Shown: positions 49,339-57,428 of the stretch, in pieces | How positions within the stretch are numbered: the first letter of the stretch is position 1 | How the letters are laid out: each line of letters begins with the position of its first letter | Source: Flavobacterium geliluteum | GTDB taxonomy: Bacteria; Bacteroidota; Bacteroidia; Flavobacteriales; Flavobacteriaceae | DNA: 64,000 nucleotides | Direction: 5' to 3' | Assembly (NCBI RefSeq): GCF_017948595.1 | Contig: NZ_JAGFBV010000007.1 | Coordinates: 85,910-149,909 of the forward strand | Program-made: the position numbers and the translations under genes | The notes under the pieces: model-generated | Database searches by the model: none | What the model was told of the DNA's origin: nothing | What the model saw: the letters and a program-made list of their open reading frames with translations, nothing else

Positions 49339-51000
49339 CTATTGATATACTCTAACATAATCGATCTCCATCGAAGATTGTGTAAAAGCAGGATCAATAT
49401 TTCCTCCAAAACTTCCTCCCATTGCAACGTTTAAAATCAAGAAAAAATCTTTATTGAATGGTAATGAAGCACTATTTGCAACCGAATGAATCAGTTCGTC
49501 GTCTACATAAATTTTTACAGAAGCTGGATTCCAAATGGTTTTATACACATGAAATTCTGTAGAAACATTGGCAATTGTTTTAGAGCCTGTATTTCCATTT
49601 CCTCCAGAATTTCCAGGATAATGAAGGGTTCCATGAATCACATTTTGATTGTTCCCCACATGCTCCATAATATCTATTTCGCCACAAGCAGGCCAAAAGT
49701 TTGTTGCATAATTTTCTCCCAACATCCAGATGGCTGGCCAGGTCCCTGCGCCTATTGGCAATTTGGCTCTCACTTCAACTTTACCATACGTAAACTCAAA
49801 TTTATTTTCTGATTTTAATCTTGCTGAAGAATAATCTGCTCCACCTGAAGCTTCTTTTTTAGCAGTGATTTTTAAGTTTCCGCCTTGTACAATAACATTT
49901 GTATTGGCCGTGGTATAGTTTTGTTTTTCGCCATTTCCCCAACCATTATCGCCTCTACCTGTATCAAATCCCCATTTGGTAGCATCCGGAGCTCCATCGG
50001 TATTAAACTCATCCGAAAAAACCAAATTTGTATAATCAACAGCTTGGTTTTGCGTTGGTTTTGTTGTGGTAAAAATATGATACCAAGCCAAAGCAGGATT
50101 TCCGCCCATAACGGCTCTAACTACCATTCTATTTGCTGTAATCGACAGGATCTCGTAAGAAGATTGACCAATATAATACCCCATAAAACCTCCGTCAGAG
50201 AAATTCATTGTAGTACCGCGAGTTTGCGTAGCGCTATTAGGATTGGCCATAACGACAGATTCTGAAGGGCTTAGCGAAACCGTTTTTAATCCGCCTGTAT
50301 TGTATGCCAAACAAGCATCATCAGGAGAACTTCCTCCTGCAACACTTGCAAAAGAAGCATTAAAGAATGTACTTCCTCCATTATCCAATTGATATTTTAA
50401 TTGTTCTCCGTCAAGCGAAAAAGTCAATACATTCTCGTACAAACAACTACTAGCCGGTGCTGCCGCTTTTTCCCAAGCTGCTGCCTGATAATAATTAGCA
50501 TAATAATTTTTGGTAGCATCTCCATCATTTTGCCCTACGCCTAAATGTCCTGGCTCTGATGCCGACCAATACCATTTTTTAGACGATCCTCCTGTTAAGA
50601 ACTGAACCGCTTCATCATCACTAAAATTACTTAAAACCGTAACATCAATTGTGGTGTTGGAAGCAATTCCGCCTTTTCCGGTAACAATTGCTGTAACAGT
50701 ATAGGTATTGACACCCGTTTTGGTAAAACGTTTGGTGAATATACCACTTGGAGAATTCTCTGAAGTTCCGTCGCTAAACACAAATTTATACGATATGGCA
50801 TTATCGGCCGTTGCCGTTAATTTTACCATTCCCGAACCGTCTCCGTTGGGAGCTGCTGTAGTACTACCTACAATTTCGGCCGTTATTTTTAGATTGTTTG
50901 GCGCAGATAAATCACCAAAAGCATAATCGTCTTTTTGGCAACCCGTCATCAAGAGAATCGTAAATAACGATATTATTTTTATAATTGTTTTTTTACTCAT
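49339..51000 (-). CDS. Surface GH16 glucanase lipoprotein with PKD-like N-terminus
   Basis: A 553-residue lipoprotein. The lipobox is LMTGC (C21), followed by QKDD, which fits the CxK(D/E)2-type export signal that sends Bacteroidota lipoproteins to the cell surface. A PKD-like Ig domain (about 35-130; VKLTATADNAISYKFVFSDG) is followed by a beta-rich middle domain (about 130-310; FLTGGSSKKWYWSASEPGHLG). The GH16 domain follows (about 325-553), with LVFSDEFNTDGAPDATKWGF and the catalytic motif CGEIDIMEHVG. It would make the first cuts in a beta-glucan at the surface and hand oligosaccharides to SusD/SusC. It starts 11 bp after the preceding gene's stop codon. Confidence 0.93.
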   Translation of the reverse strand: MSKKTIIKIISLFTILLMTGCQKDDYAFGDLSAPNNLKITAEIVGSTTAAPNGDGSGMVKLTATADNAISYKFVFSDGTSENSPSGIFTKRFTKTGVNTYTVTAIVTGKGGIASNTTIDVTVLSNFSDDEAVQFLTGGSSKKWYWSASEPGHLGVGQNDGDATKNYYANYYQAAAWEKAAAPASSCLYENVLTFSLDGEQLKYQLDNGGSTFFNASFASVAGGSSPDDACLAYNTGGLKTVSLSPSESVVMANPNSATQTRGTTMNFSDGGFMGYYIGQSSYEILSITANRMVVRAVMGGNPALAWYHIFTTTKPTQNQAVDYTNLVFSDEFNTDGAPDATKWGFDTGRGDNGWGNGEKQNYTTANTNVIVQGGNLKITAKKEASGGADYSSARLKSENKFEFTYGKVEVRAKLPIGAGTWPAIWMLGENYATNFWPACGEIDIMEHVGNNQNVIHGTLHYPGNSGGNGNTGSKTIANVSTEFHVYKTIWNPASVKIYVDDELIHSVANSASLPFNKDFFLILNVAMGGSFGGNIDPAFTQSSMEIDYVRVYQ

Positions 51001-51011
51001 GATTTCTAGTT

Positions 51012-52628
51012 TTAATTGAATTGTTTAATGTCATCAAAATAATAAATGGAACCTGTTCCCATTTGTCCAAAGTCTGGAAATAAAATTACCCTATCGTACT
51101 TATTAGCGGCACTAAAACCAGGTGCAGTTGTTAAGTCAAACGTCAGCTCTTGCCATGCATTTGCTGTTGTTGTAGTGGCATGTACTTCTATAAAAACTGT
51201 TGGATTTCCGTTTCCATCTTTTGGCGAGGTTGAAACTTCCATTTTATATAAGATATCAGCTCCTACTTTTGGAGACCATACCGTAACTTTAACTTTATTC
51301 CCTTTAGTATAATCAATTGCATTTTCTAAGTCTAAACTAGCTCCTGCCCAAACTTGAGCACCCGACAGTTTTTCTATTTTAACGACTTTATTCGATACAT
51401 TGGCTCCTGTTTTATCTGGATTCGTTACAACACTAACCGGAATTGCTCCAAAATTTGCGTCTCCGAAACCAGACCAGGCGTATGTTAATGTCCCTGATTC
51501 AAAATCCAGAGGCAATTCAATAGCTTGAGAAGGCGTTTTATAAAAATAGATATTATCAATAAAAACCCCTTTTCCAGCAGGATTTCCAACCAATTTCAGT
51601 TGAAAAATATCCGCTACTGTAAATCCGCTCTGACTTGTAAATGCTGAAATCGGAATATCAATACTGGTCCATTCGTTTGCAATTAAATCCTTTATTACTG
51701 GTCTTTCTCCATTCGTTTTACTGATAAGAAAAATTTCAAGTTTTGGCAAATCTGCTGTCCAAACATCCATGTGGATAAAATCCATTCCGGAAACATCGAT
51801 TGATGTATTGTCTGCCAATGCAATTCCTTCGTAATTCAAATTAATATAATTCAATATTTTATCTCCGTTCAAATCAAACTCTGAATAAGTAGTGGATTGT
51901 CCCCAATTTGGATAAAAGTTTGTTCCCGCAAGATTTGTATATTTTGCACTGTAAATCGAAATTACATCTCCAACCTGTCTGGTTGGTTGTATTGGGGCAG
52001 AAGCTGTTGGATTAAGAACCAATTTGGCTTCAAAATCCTGAATTTTCTCTGTAGTCTGTATCGCCGCACTTTTTGAAACTACACGAATACTGTAAACTCC
52101 AGGTTGCTGATAAGTATAAGAAACTGATTCGCCATTATTTGCCGTAATAGGTTCCGGTTTTCCTGCTTCTCCAAAATAAACATCGTAGAACATAGCAAAG
52201 TCTGCTGTTGCTTTTACGGTTATTTTTTTAGAAACTGATAAATCATTGGTAATAACGACTACCAAATTTTGAGGTGCTTTAAAAGATACCATCACTTCTT
52301 GAGTAACTTCTGTCACCTTTCCGGTAATACCCATAGCCATAATTTTGGCTTGATAAATACCTTCCTTGTAAGTATGTGTTACCGTTCCGCCGGCAGCAAA
52401 ATAATCAGATTGGGGACTTCCGTCTCCGAAATTTATTTTGTACTGCGTTACTCCTTCGCCTTTAGGCAAAAAAGTTACCTTACCAGAATTATCCTGAGTT
52501 ACGGTGGTCAAAGCCGAAATATTGGCCGGTCCTTCAATTCCTTCTAAATCAATGTCACTGCTATCATTCGAACAAGCCATTAGCATTGCCAGAACGAAAA
52601 GACTTATAATAAAATGTATCTTTTTCAT
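51012..52628 (-). CDS. Surface glycan-binding lipoprotein (PKD plus CBM-like)
   Basis: A 538-residue lipoprotein with lipobox LMAC (C19). PKD-like Ig domains lie at about 30-120 and 120-205 (VTQYKINFGDGSPQSDYFAAG and YDVYFGEAGKPEPITANNGES). A carbohydrate-binding-like beta-sandwich follows (about 215-370; SEFDLNGDKILNYINLNYEG, VFIDNIYFYKTP). A second follows (about 375-538; LDFESGTLTYAWSGFGDANF, YYFDDIKQFN). There is no catalytic motif. In position and form it corresponds to the SusE/F-type surface glycan-binding proteins found between SusD and the enzymes in such loci. It begins 11 bp after the susD stop codon. Confidence 0.87.
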   Translation of the reverse strand: MKKIHFIISLFVLAMLMACSNDSSDIDLEGIEGPANISALTTVTQDNSGKVTFLPKGEGVTQYKINFGDGSPQSDYFAAGGTVTHTYKEGIYQAKIMAMGITGKVTEVTQEVMVSFKAPQNLVVVITNDLSVSKKITVKATADFAMFYDVYFGEAGKPEPITANNGESVSYTYQQPGVYSIRVVSKSAAIQTTEKIQDFEAKLVLNPTASAPIQPTRQVGDVISIYSAKYTNLAGTNFYPNWGQSTTYSEFDLNGDKILNYINLNYEGIALADNTSIDVSGMDFIHMDVWTADLPKLEIFLISKTNGERPVIKDLIANEWTSIDIPISAFTSQSGFTVADIFQLKLVGNPAGKGVFIDNIYFYKTPSQAIELPLDFESGTLTYAWSGFGDANFGAIPVSVVTNPDKTGANVSNKVVKIEKLSGAQVWAGASLDLENAIDYTKGNKVKVTVWSPKVGADILYKMEVSTSPKDGNGNPTVFIEVHATTTTANAWQELTFDLTTAPGFSAANKYDRVILFPDFGQMGTGSIYYFDDIKQFN

Positions 52629-52639
52629 AATTATTTTTT

Positions 52640-54139
52640 TTAATAACCAGGGTTTTGTTGCCAGTTTCCGTTTGCAAATTGAATTTCCTCAATTGGAAGC
52701 GGAAACAATTCATTTTTGTTCGCCGTAAAACCTGGTATCTTTCCAACTGCTTTTCCTGTTCGTACCAAGTCAAAGAAACGATGTCCCTCTCCAAAAAGTT
52801 CTACTCTTCTTTCTGCTAAAATGAAATCAGTCAATGCGGCTCCGGAAGCTGCAATATCATGATTGTTGTCTCCAAAAGCACGTCTTCGCACTTCGTTCAG
52901 ATATCCTCTTGCTTTTCCATCATCAATTCCTCCACGATTATACGCTTCGGCAGCCATAAGCAAAACATCGGCATAACGAATCGCTCTGTAATTGTTCGGA
53001 TTGGTTAAGTTTAAGTCTCCTGCAGCCGTTGAACTTCGTTTTCTCGGTAAATATTTTCTATTAAAATATCCTGTGTCTTCATTTCCTTTTCCGTAAGTAA
53101 CTCCATTTCCGTTATCGAATGCAGTATTAGCACCAGCAAAAGCAACAATATCTAAAATAGCCACATCTTTACGTCTGTCACCCACTTCAAAAGCATTTAC
53201 AGCATCTACAGTTGGAATATTAAAGCTAAATCCTGATGAAAAGAGTGGTCCGGAAAAATTTCTAATACCGTTAAAACCAACAGCTACGTTTCCTTCACTA
53301 CATTGCAAACAAGTAAAACCAGCTCCTTCTACATCTGTATATTGTACTTCAAAAACAGATTCTGCTCCATTTTCTCCATCCATTTCAAACATAGCGTTGT
53401 AATCTGTCACTAACGAATAATTGCCTGAACCAATAAGACTCTCTAAAGTAGTCGCCGCTTGCGTAAATTTATTTTGGTACAAATAGGCCTTTCCAAGTAA
53501 GGCTTGTGCAGCACCTTTGGTAGCTCTGCCTTTTTGAGCAGCAGTTGGAGACAAATTCGCAATAGCATAAGTTAAATCGGCCTCTATAGAAGCATACACT
53601 TCTGCTGCTGCTGAACGTGGAATTGTTTTTTCATCACCAATTTTAAATCTGGCATCACCTTTCATCGGAATTCCTCCAAACCATTTTACTAACTCAAATT
53701 GGTAATAGGCTCTAAGAAAACGTGCTTCGGCAATCAGTTGCGTTTTTCCTTCAAAATCAGTTTTATTTTGAAATTCAAGTATGTAATTTGCTCTTTGTAC
53801 ACCTGCAAACATCCAGTTCCAGATATCTCTTACATTACTATTTACCTGAGTATGAATCATGTCATCGACTTGTTGAAAGCCAATAACATCAGTAGGGCTT
53901 TCTCCTCCGGCAAAAGTGTTGTCTGAGGCTATTTCGCCCAATAAAACATTCACATAAGAAGACTGAAGCAAATCGTAAGCCGCAATTAAAGCAAGATCGT
54001 AATCTGCTTTCGAATTAAAATAATTCTCAGAATCTATTGAATACTCCGGAGTAGTGGCTACAAAATCATCTGAACAAGAAACACTTATTACAGAGAATAA
54101 AGTAATCGTTATAATGGTTGTTACTAAATATTTTTTCAT
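52640..54139 (-). CDS. susD: SusD/RagB-family nutrient-binding lipoprotein
   Basis: A 499-residue outer-membrane lipoprotein with lipobox SVSC (C22) followed by SDDF, consistent with surface export. SusD landmarks are YSIDSENYFNSKADYDLALI, ARFLRAYYQFELVKWFGGIP (the conserved RAYYxFxLVKxFGG of the TPR core), KGAAQALLGKAYLYQNKF and NYRAIRYADVLLMAAEAYNR, then LFGEGHRFFDLVRTGKA and FPLPIEEIQFANGNWQQNPGY at the C-terminus. It forms the lid over the SusC barrel and binds oligosaccharide. It starts 11 bp after susC on the same strand. Confidence 0.96.
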   Translation of the reverse strand: MKKYLVTTIITITLFSVISVSCSDDFVATTPEYSIDSENYFNSKADYDLALIAAYDLLQSSYVNVLLGEIASDNTFAGGESPTDVIGFQQVDDMIHTQVNSNVRDIWNWMFAGVQRANYILEFQNKTDFEGKTQLIAEARFLRAYYQFELVKWFGGIPMKGDARFKIGDEKTIPRSAAAEVYASIEADLTYAIANLSPTAAQKGRATKGAAQALLGKAYLYQNKFTQAATTLESLIGSGNYSLVTDYNAMFEMDGENGAESVFEVQYTDVEGAGFTCLQCSEGNVAVGFNGIRNFSGPLFSSGFSFNIPTVDAVNAFEVGDRRKDVAILDIVAFAGANTAFDNGNGVTYGKGNEDTGYFNRKYLPRKRSSTAAGDLNLTNPNNYRAIRYADVLLMAAEAYNRGGIDDGKARGYLNEVRRRAFGDNNHDIAASGAALTDFILAERRVELFGEGHRFFDLVRTGKAVGKIPGFTANKNELFPLPIEEIQFANGNWQQNPGY

Positions 54140-54150
54140 TTTAATTCCAA

Positions 54151-57100
54151 TTAAAAATTAATGTTTAATCCCAATAAATACGTTCTTGGTATTGGATAGA
54201 ATCCGTAATCAATTCCTCCTCCAATTGGAGCTCCGTTTGAAGCACCTGGATCAAAACCTTTGTATTTGGTAAAAGTGTACAAATTATTGACACCTGTGTA
54301 TAATCTCAGTTTTGTCATACCTGCTTTTGCAGTAATATCAGGGTTTAAAGTATATCCTAATTGTATGTTTTGAATTCTGATGTAAGAAGCATCTTCTACA
54401 AAATAATTCGAAAAAACATTGTTGGCTGTAGCGCCCGTAGTCACTCTTGGTACCGTCGTACTTGTGCCCTCGCCTGTCCATCTGTCTAAAACATAATCTA
54501 AACGATTGGCATCTGATAATGTTCTTTCGTAGTTTCGAACCATATCATTTCCTACTGAAGCAAAAGTGTACATAGAAAAATCTACGTTTTTATAATTTAA
54601 CTGTAAATTGAATCCCATGGTTGCATCTGGAATAGGATCACCAATATTCGTTCTGTCTTTTGTGTCTAAAACGCCATCTCCGTTTGTATCTACATAACGA
54701 ATATCGCCAGGTGCAGCATTTGCGCCCAAAGCTACCTGAGAAGGATGTGCGTCAACCTCGGCCTGATTTTGAAAAATTCCATCTGTCTTATATCCATAAA
54801 AATACCCCATTGGTTTTCCAATTTCCATTCTTGATGGAGCCGGCTGACCTACTCCAAAAGAACCACCTTCGATAAAACCAATTCCGTTATTTACTTCTAA
54901 GACTTCGTTTTTAAGAAATGTAACGTTATAGCCGATAGTCATCGAAAAGTTATCAGAGAATTTTTCTGAGTAATCAATTGCAAATTCAAAACCTGAATTT
55001 CTAACGCTACCCGCATTCAATGTTGGCGAACTTGCACCAGGAGCTCCAATACCTGTGATTCCTGAAACTGGAATATTTTGTATTAATAAATCATTCCGTG
55101 TATCAATAAAATAATCAGCCACTACGTTTACTTTATCATTCATTAGTTTTGCATCCAAACCAACGTCAAATTTTCTTGCTCCTTCCCATTTTAGATTTGG
55201 ATTTGGCACCTGACCGGTTGCGATTCCGTTTACCAAAGTGCCATCAAAAACATACGTTGCCTCACCGGTTAACAATGCTAAATAACCAAAATTTGGAATT
55301 TGATCATTTCCTAAAGTTCCGTAACTTCCTCTTAGTTTTAAAAAGCTGATTGTTTTTGATTCTCCAAAAAATCCTTCGTCAGAAATCACCCATCCTGCTG
55401 TAAGAGAAGGAAAATAACCTACTTTGTTCCCTGGTCCGAATTTGGTAGAGGAGTCTCGACGCAATATGGCAGATAATAAATATTTTCCTTTGTAATCGTA
55501 TTGCAGTCTTCCAAAATAAGAAAGCCTTCTTTGGTCGTAAACATAACCACTCGTATTTAGCGCTTCTGAAATACCTTTTGTCAAAGAAAGATCGGCAAAC
55601 TGCCAAGAATTATTTGGTACATCAAAACCTGTCGCAAACAAGCCATTTCCCCATTCTCTAAAAATGGTAGTTCCGATCGTTCCTGTTACATTATGTTTAT
55701 CTTCAAATTTCTTCGTGTAAGTTCCAAAAAGGTCAAAAGAATAGTTATTATCATTTACTGTATTTTGAGTTACAGAACTTCTTTGTACATCAAAAACTTT
55801 TCCCCCGTAACTTATTTGTTTTGCAAAATTCTTTCCTTCACTATTTGAAGTGTTAAAACCAATAGCACTTGATAATACAAATCCGTTAAAAATTTTAAAA
55901 TCCAAACCAAAATTTCCATTGATTTTTTTATAATTGTAATCATTATAAGTATTGGCTATTTGCGCTAATGGATTGATAATTTCTGTTCCTAATCCAGTGG
56001 TACTAGGCACTAACGAAAAATCACCATTAGCATTGTAAGGACTTAAAGTTGCCGGTACATTTAAAGCATTAAATAAAACAGAACCTAAGCCGTTTTCGTT
56101 TAATGTTTTTCTAGTAAAATAAGTATAAATAAGATTGGTTTTTAATTTAATTCTATCGCTTAAATCGGCTCCAAGAGCTATTCTGGCTGTATTTCTTAAA
56201 AAACCAGATTTATCTCCGCCAACAATACCTTCCTGATCCAAATGCGAACCACTAATAGAATAAGTAATTTTTTCTGAACCTCCGGAAAAAGACAAATCAT
56301 GATTAATAATCGGAACTCCTTTACCAAAAACTTCATCCTGCCAATCTGTACCTTTAGCTAAATTGCTTATGTTAGGGTAAGGAAGCGCTCTACCACCATT
56401 AGCATAGCTTTCGTTTAATAATAAACCGTATTCTGTTGCGTTTAGTGTTGGTAATTTTCTGGATGTTTCCTGAAATCCTGTATAAGCATTATAGGACACT
56501 TTTGTTTGAGAATTTTTTCTACCCATTTTAGTGGTAATCAAAACAACACCATTTGCTCCAATTGATCCGTAAATGGCTGCTTGAGCATCTTTTAATACAG
56601 TTATGGTTTCAATATCATTAGGGTTAAGTAAACTCAAATCGCCCTGGTAGCCGTCTATAATCATTAGCGGACCGTTTTGTCCGTTGGTTGCGATACCACG
56701 TATACGAATATCTAATCCTGCTCCAGGTGCTCCGGATTGAGTCGTTACGTTTACACCAGAAACGGTTCCTTGCAAAGCTTGTTCTACTTTGATAGGTTTT
56801 AAAATCTCCAGCGTTTTGCTACCAACCGTTGATACAGCACCCGTAACTTCTCTCCTTTTTTGACTACCATATCCAATAACGACAACTTCATCAAGTGATC
56901 TGGCATCCTCAGCCAATTTGACGGTTATTTTGCTATCAGATACAATAACTTCCTGCGTTCTAAAACCAATGTAACTTACTGCAATGATAGAGCCCTTGGG
57001 AACTGCAGTTAGTTTAAAAGATCCGTCAAAGTCTGTGGTTGTACTTTGCGAAGAACCTTTCACTTTTACATTCACGCCAGGTAATGATAAACCTGATGCA

Positions 57101-57189
57101 TCAAGCACTGTTCCGTTTACCTCTAAGTTTTGCGAAAACGCAAAAGATGTAAACAGCATGAGTGCCATTAATAATAATTTAGATTTCAT
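54151..57189 (-). CDS. susC: SusC/RagA-family TonB-linked outer-membrane transporter
   Basis: A 1012-residue barrel with signal peptide MKSKLLLMALMLFTSFAFSQ. A CarboxypepD_reg-like domain follows (about 21-100; GTVLDASGLSLPGVNVKVKG). Then come the TonB-box region and plug with the SusC signature SLDEVVVIGYGSQKRREVTG, RIRGIATNGQNGPLMIIDGY, and NPNDIETITVLKDAQAAIYG with GANGVVLITTKMG. The C-terminus ends GLNINF. It imports oligosaccharides captured by SusD. It is the first gene of the transport operon, which is read susC, susD, binding protein, GH16, GH16. No exact -7 box was found in the 239 bp before it, so activation by the neighbouring regulator is plausible. Confidence 0.97.
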   Translation of the reverse strand: MKSKLLLMALMLFTSFAFSQNLEVNGTVLDASGLSLPGVNVKVKGSSQSTTTDFDGSFKLTAVPKGSIIAVSYIGFRTQEVIVSDSKITVKLAEDARSLDEVVVIGYGSQKRREVTGAVSTVGSKTLEILKPIKVEQALQGTVSGVNVTTQSGAPGAGLDIRIRGIATNGQNGPLMIIDGYQGDLSLLNPNDIETITVLKDAQAAIYGSIGANGVVLITTKMGRKNSQTKVSYNAYTGFQETSRKLPTLNATEYGLLLNESYANGGRALPYPNISNLAKGTDWQDEVFGKGVPIINHDLSFSGGSEKITYSISGSHLDQEGIVGGDKSGFLRNTARIALGADLSDRIKLKTNLIYTYFTRKTLNENGLGSVLFNALNVPATLSPYNANGDFSLVPSTTGLGTEIINPLAQIANTYNDYNYKKINGNFGLDFKIFNGFVLSSAIGFNTSNSEGKNFAKQISYGGKVFDVQRSSVTQNTVNDNNYSFDLFGTYTKKFEDKHNVTGTIGTTIFREWGNGLFATGFDVPNNSWQFADLSLTKGISEALNTSGYVYDQRRLSYFGRLQYDYKGKYLLSAILRRDSSTKFGPGNKVGYFPSLTAGWVISDEGFFGESKTISFLKLRGSYGTLGNDQIPNFGYLALLTGEATYVFDGTLVNGIATGQVPNPNLKWEGARKFDVGLDAKLMNDKVNVVADYFIDTRNDLLIQNIPVSGITGIGAPGASSPTLNAGSVRNSGFEFAIDYSEKFSDNFSMTIGYNVTFLKNEVLEVNNGIGFIEGGSFGVGQPAPSRMEIGKPMGYFYGYKTDGIFQNQAEVDAHPSQVALGANAAPGDIRYVDTNGDGVLDTKDRTNIGDPIPDATMGFNLQLNYKNVDFSMYTFASVGNDMVRNYERTLSDANRLDYVLDRWTGEGTSTTVPRVTTGATANNVFSNYFVEDASYIRIQNIQLGYTLNPDITAKAGMTKLRLYTGVNNLYTFTKYKGFDPGASNGAPIGGGIDYGFYPIPRTYLLGLNINF

Positions 57190-57428
57190 AATTAGTTAGT
57201 TTTTATTGAATATAAAATTATCGCATCTTATTAAGAATAAAATAAAATTCACCACAACAAAAAACATACATCTTAAAAAAAGACAATAAAATTCAAGATA
57301 TCATAAAAAAACATACGACAAATCAACAAAATAGAAATGTTAATTTTTTTAACAGAAAAGCCGAAAATCATGAATAAAGGACAAATGTTGAGGTAATGTA
57401 TAGTTTTTCAAACGAAATTTTAGCCCAA